Shown here one piece after another: positions 63,625 through 64,000 of a stretch of DNA of 64,000 nucleotides. A model generated the notes under the pieces. That model saw only the letters and a list, made by a program, of their open reading frames with translations. It did no database searches and was not told where the DNA came from. The stretch lies in contig RCNN01000076.1 of NCBI GenBank assembly GCA_003667245.1, positions 1 through 64,000 of the forward strand, written 5' to 3'. A program made the translations under genes and the position numbers. This stretch comes from Heterostelium multicystogenum (Eukaryota > Evosea > Eumycetozoa > Acytosteliales > Acytosteliaceae). Position 1 is the first letter of the stretch. Every line of letters starts with the position of its first letter.

Positions 63625-63928
63625 ACCACCAGCCAACTAACCCTGATAGCTCGAATTAATAAATTACAATGTATATATTAATATAATAGTTTATAGAAAT
63701 AATGAATCAAACACAATTAAATTACAACATTATTATACGCTGTATCTCTTTTTCCTTTCTTAACCGAACCTATTAATTCTCGGGACTTTTAGGACTGACC
63801 ATCACACCTGGCAAATTAAAGTATCACATGATTTGTAATCTAGAAAATCAGCTTTGTTTTTAATAATACTGAATATGAACAGAGGATACACTCATATCGG
63901 TTTTTAAATTTATTTAAGGTCTATTTAT
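63625..63928. other. intergenic between convergent genes
   Basis: AT-rich 3' flanks. No gene is visible. Confidence 0.6.
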
Positions 63929-64000
63929 TTAGTCCTTCTTGACTTGGACGGTCTTGTTAACCTGGTCTTTGTGGACGTGGGATAACACGGATCTTACGGT
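63929..64000 (-). CDS. 3' end of a highly expressed gene, cut by the window edge
   Basis: The last 23 codons before TAA (63931-63929) end VNKTVQVKKD. Upstream, a different frame (RKIRVIPRPQRPG) has the strongly biased CGT/AAG/ATC/CCA codons of highly expressed genes. The two probably join through a one-base error near 63958. The product is small and basic, perhaps ribosomal, but too little is present to name it. Confidence 0.45.
   Translation of the reverse strand, partial: TVRSVLSHVHKDQVNKTVQVKKD

Overview
The window is nuclear DNA from a dictyostelid social amoeba. Intergenic DNA is extremely A+T-rich and coding DNA is only moderately so. Introns are short (about 50-330 nt) with GTAAGT/GTATGT donors. 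Proteins carry long Asn, Gln, Ser and Thr runs. Several genes belong to families typical of the group: a ComC-like surface glycoprotein, seipin, a soluble guanylyl-cyclase-like protein, SLC19 and USP48. A U1 snRNA sits 54 bp downstream of the Dictyostelium upstream sequence element CCCATAA. The sequence alone does not settle the species; the composition looks less extreme than I would expect for D. discoideum.

Layout, left to right: AT-rich DNA; ComC-like adhesion protein (+, 1406-5269); DNAAF5/HEATR2-like HEAT protein (+, 5753-7645); ZNF830-like zinc finger (+, 8603-9778); SLC19 thiamine/folate carrier (+, 10485-12229); ribosomal eL18 (+, 12603-13409); Ure2/YfcG-like GST (-, 13705-14436); calmodulin (-, 14884-15733); a structured non-coding candidate near 16080-16256; sterol-O-acyltransferase-like MBOAT (+, 17651-19503); two small unrecognised genes (-, 19597-19970 and 21550-21857); F-box/WD40 protein (+, 22126-24082); a DUF5648 + LamG + methyltransferase-like protein resembling a bacterial polymorphic toxin (-, 24465-26847); U1 snRNA (+, 27680-27846); USP48 deubiquitinase (+, 28319-32427); DRAM/TMEM150-like membrane protein (-, 32530-33491); ubiquitin E1 UBA1 (-, 34166-37674); seipin (+, 39759-41494); tail-anchored Nudix hydrolase (-, 41588-42686); sgcA-like cyclase (-, 42942-50170); GYGQ-repeat low-complexity protein (+, 52106-53713); ribosomal eL19 (-, 54024-54802); U2SURP/SR140 splicing factor (+, 56237-59218); a kinesin apparently fused to a transmembrane segment and a J domain (+, 59821-63624); and the 3' end of a highly expressed gene (-, 63929-64000).

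Most genes, including single-copy housekeeping genes such as calmodulin, eL19 and UBA1, are interrupted by one-base length differences, very often in short A or T runs. Correcting one base in each of these restores conserved protein. I therefore treat these breaks as assembly or sequencing errors and annotate the genes as CDS rather than pseudogenes. Coordinates give outer gene limits; exon limits are in the evidence text.

By function, the window mixes ubiquitin handling (UBA1, USP48, F-box/WD40), splicing (U1, U2SURP, ZNF830), translation (eL18, eL19), lipid storage (seipin, the acyltransferase), signalling (calmodulin, cyclase) and transport. This is ordinary eukaryotic gene order, not an operon-like system. 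The two items most worth following up are the toxin-like multidomain protein and the kinesin/J-domain fusion.
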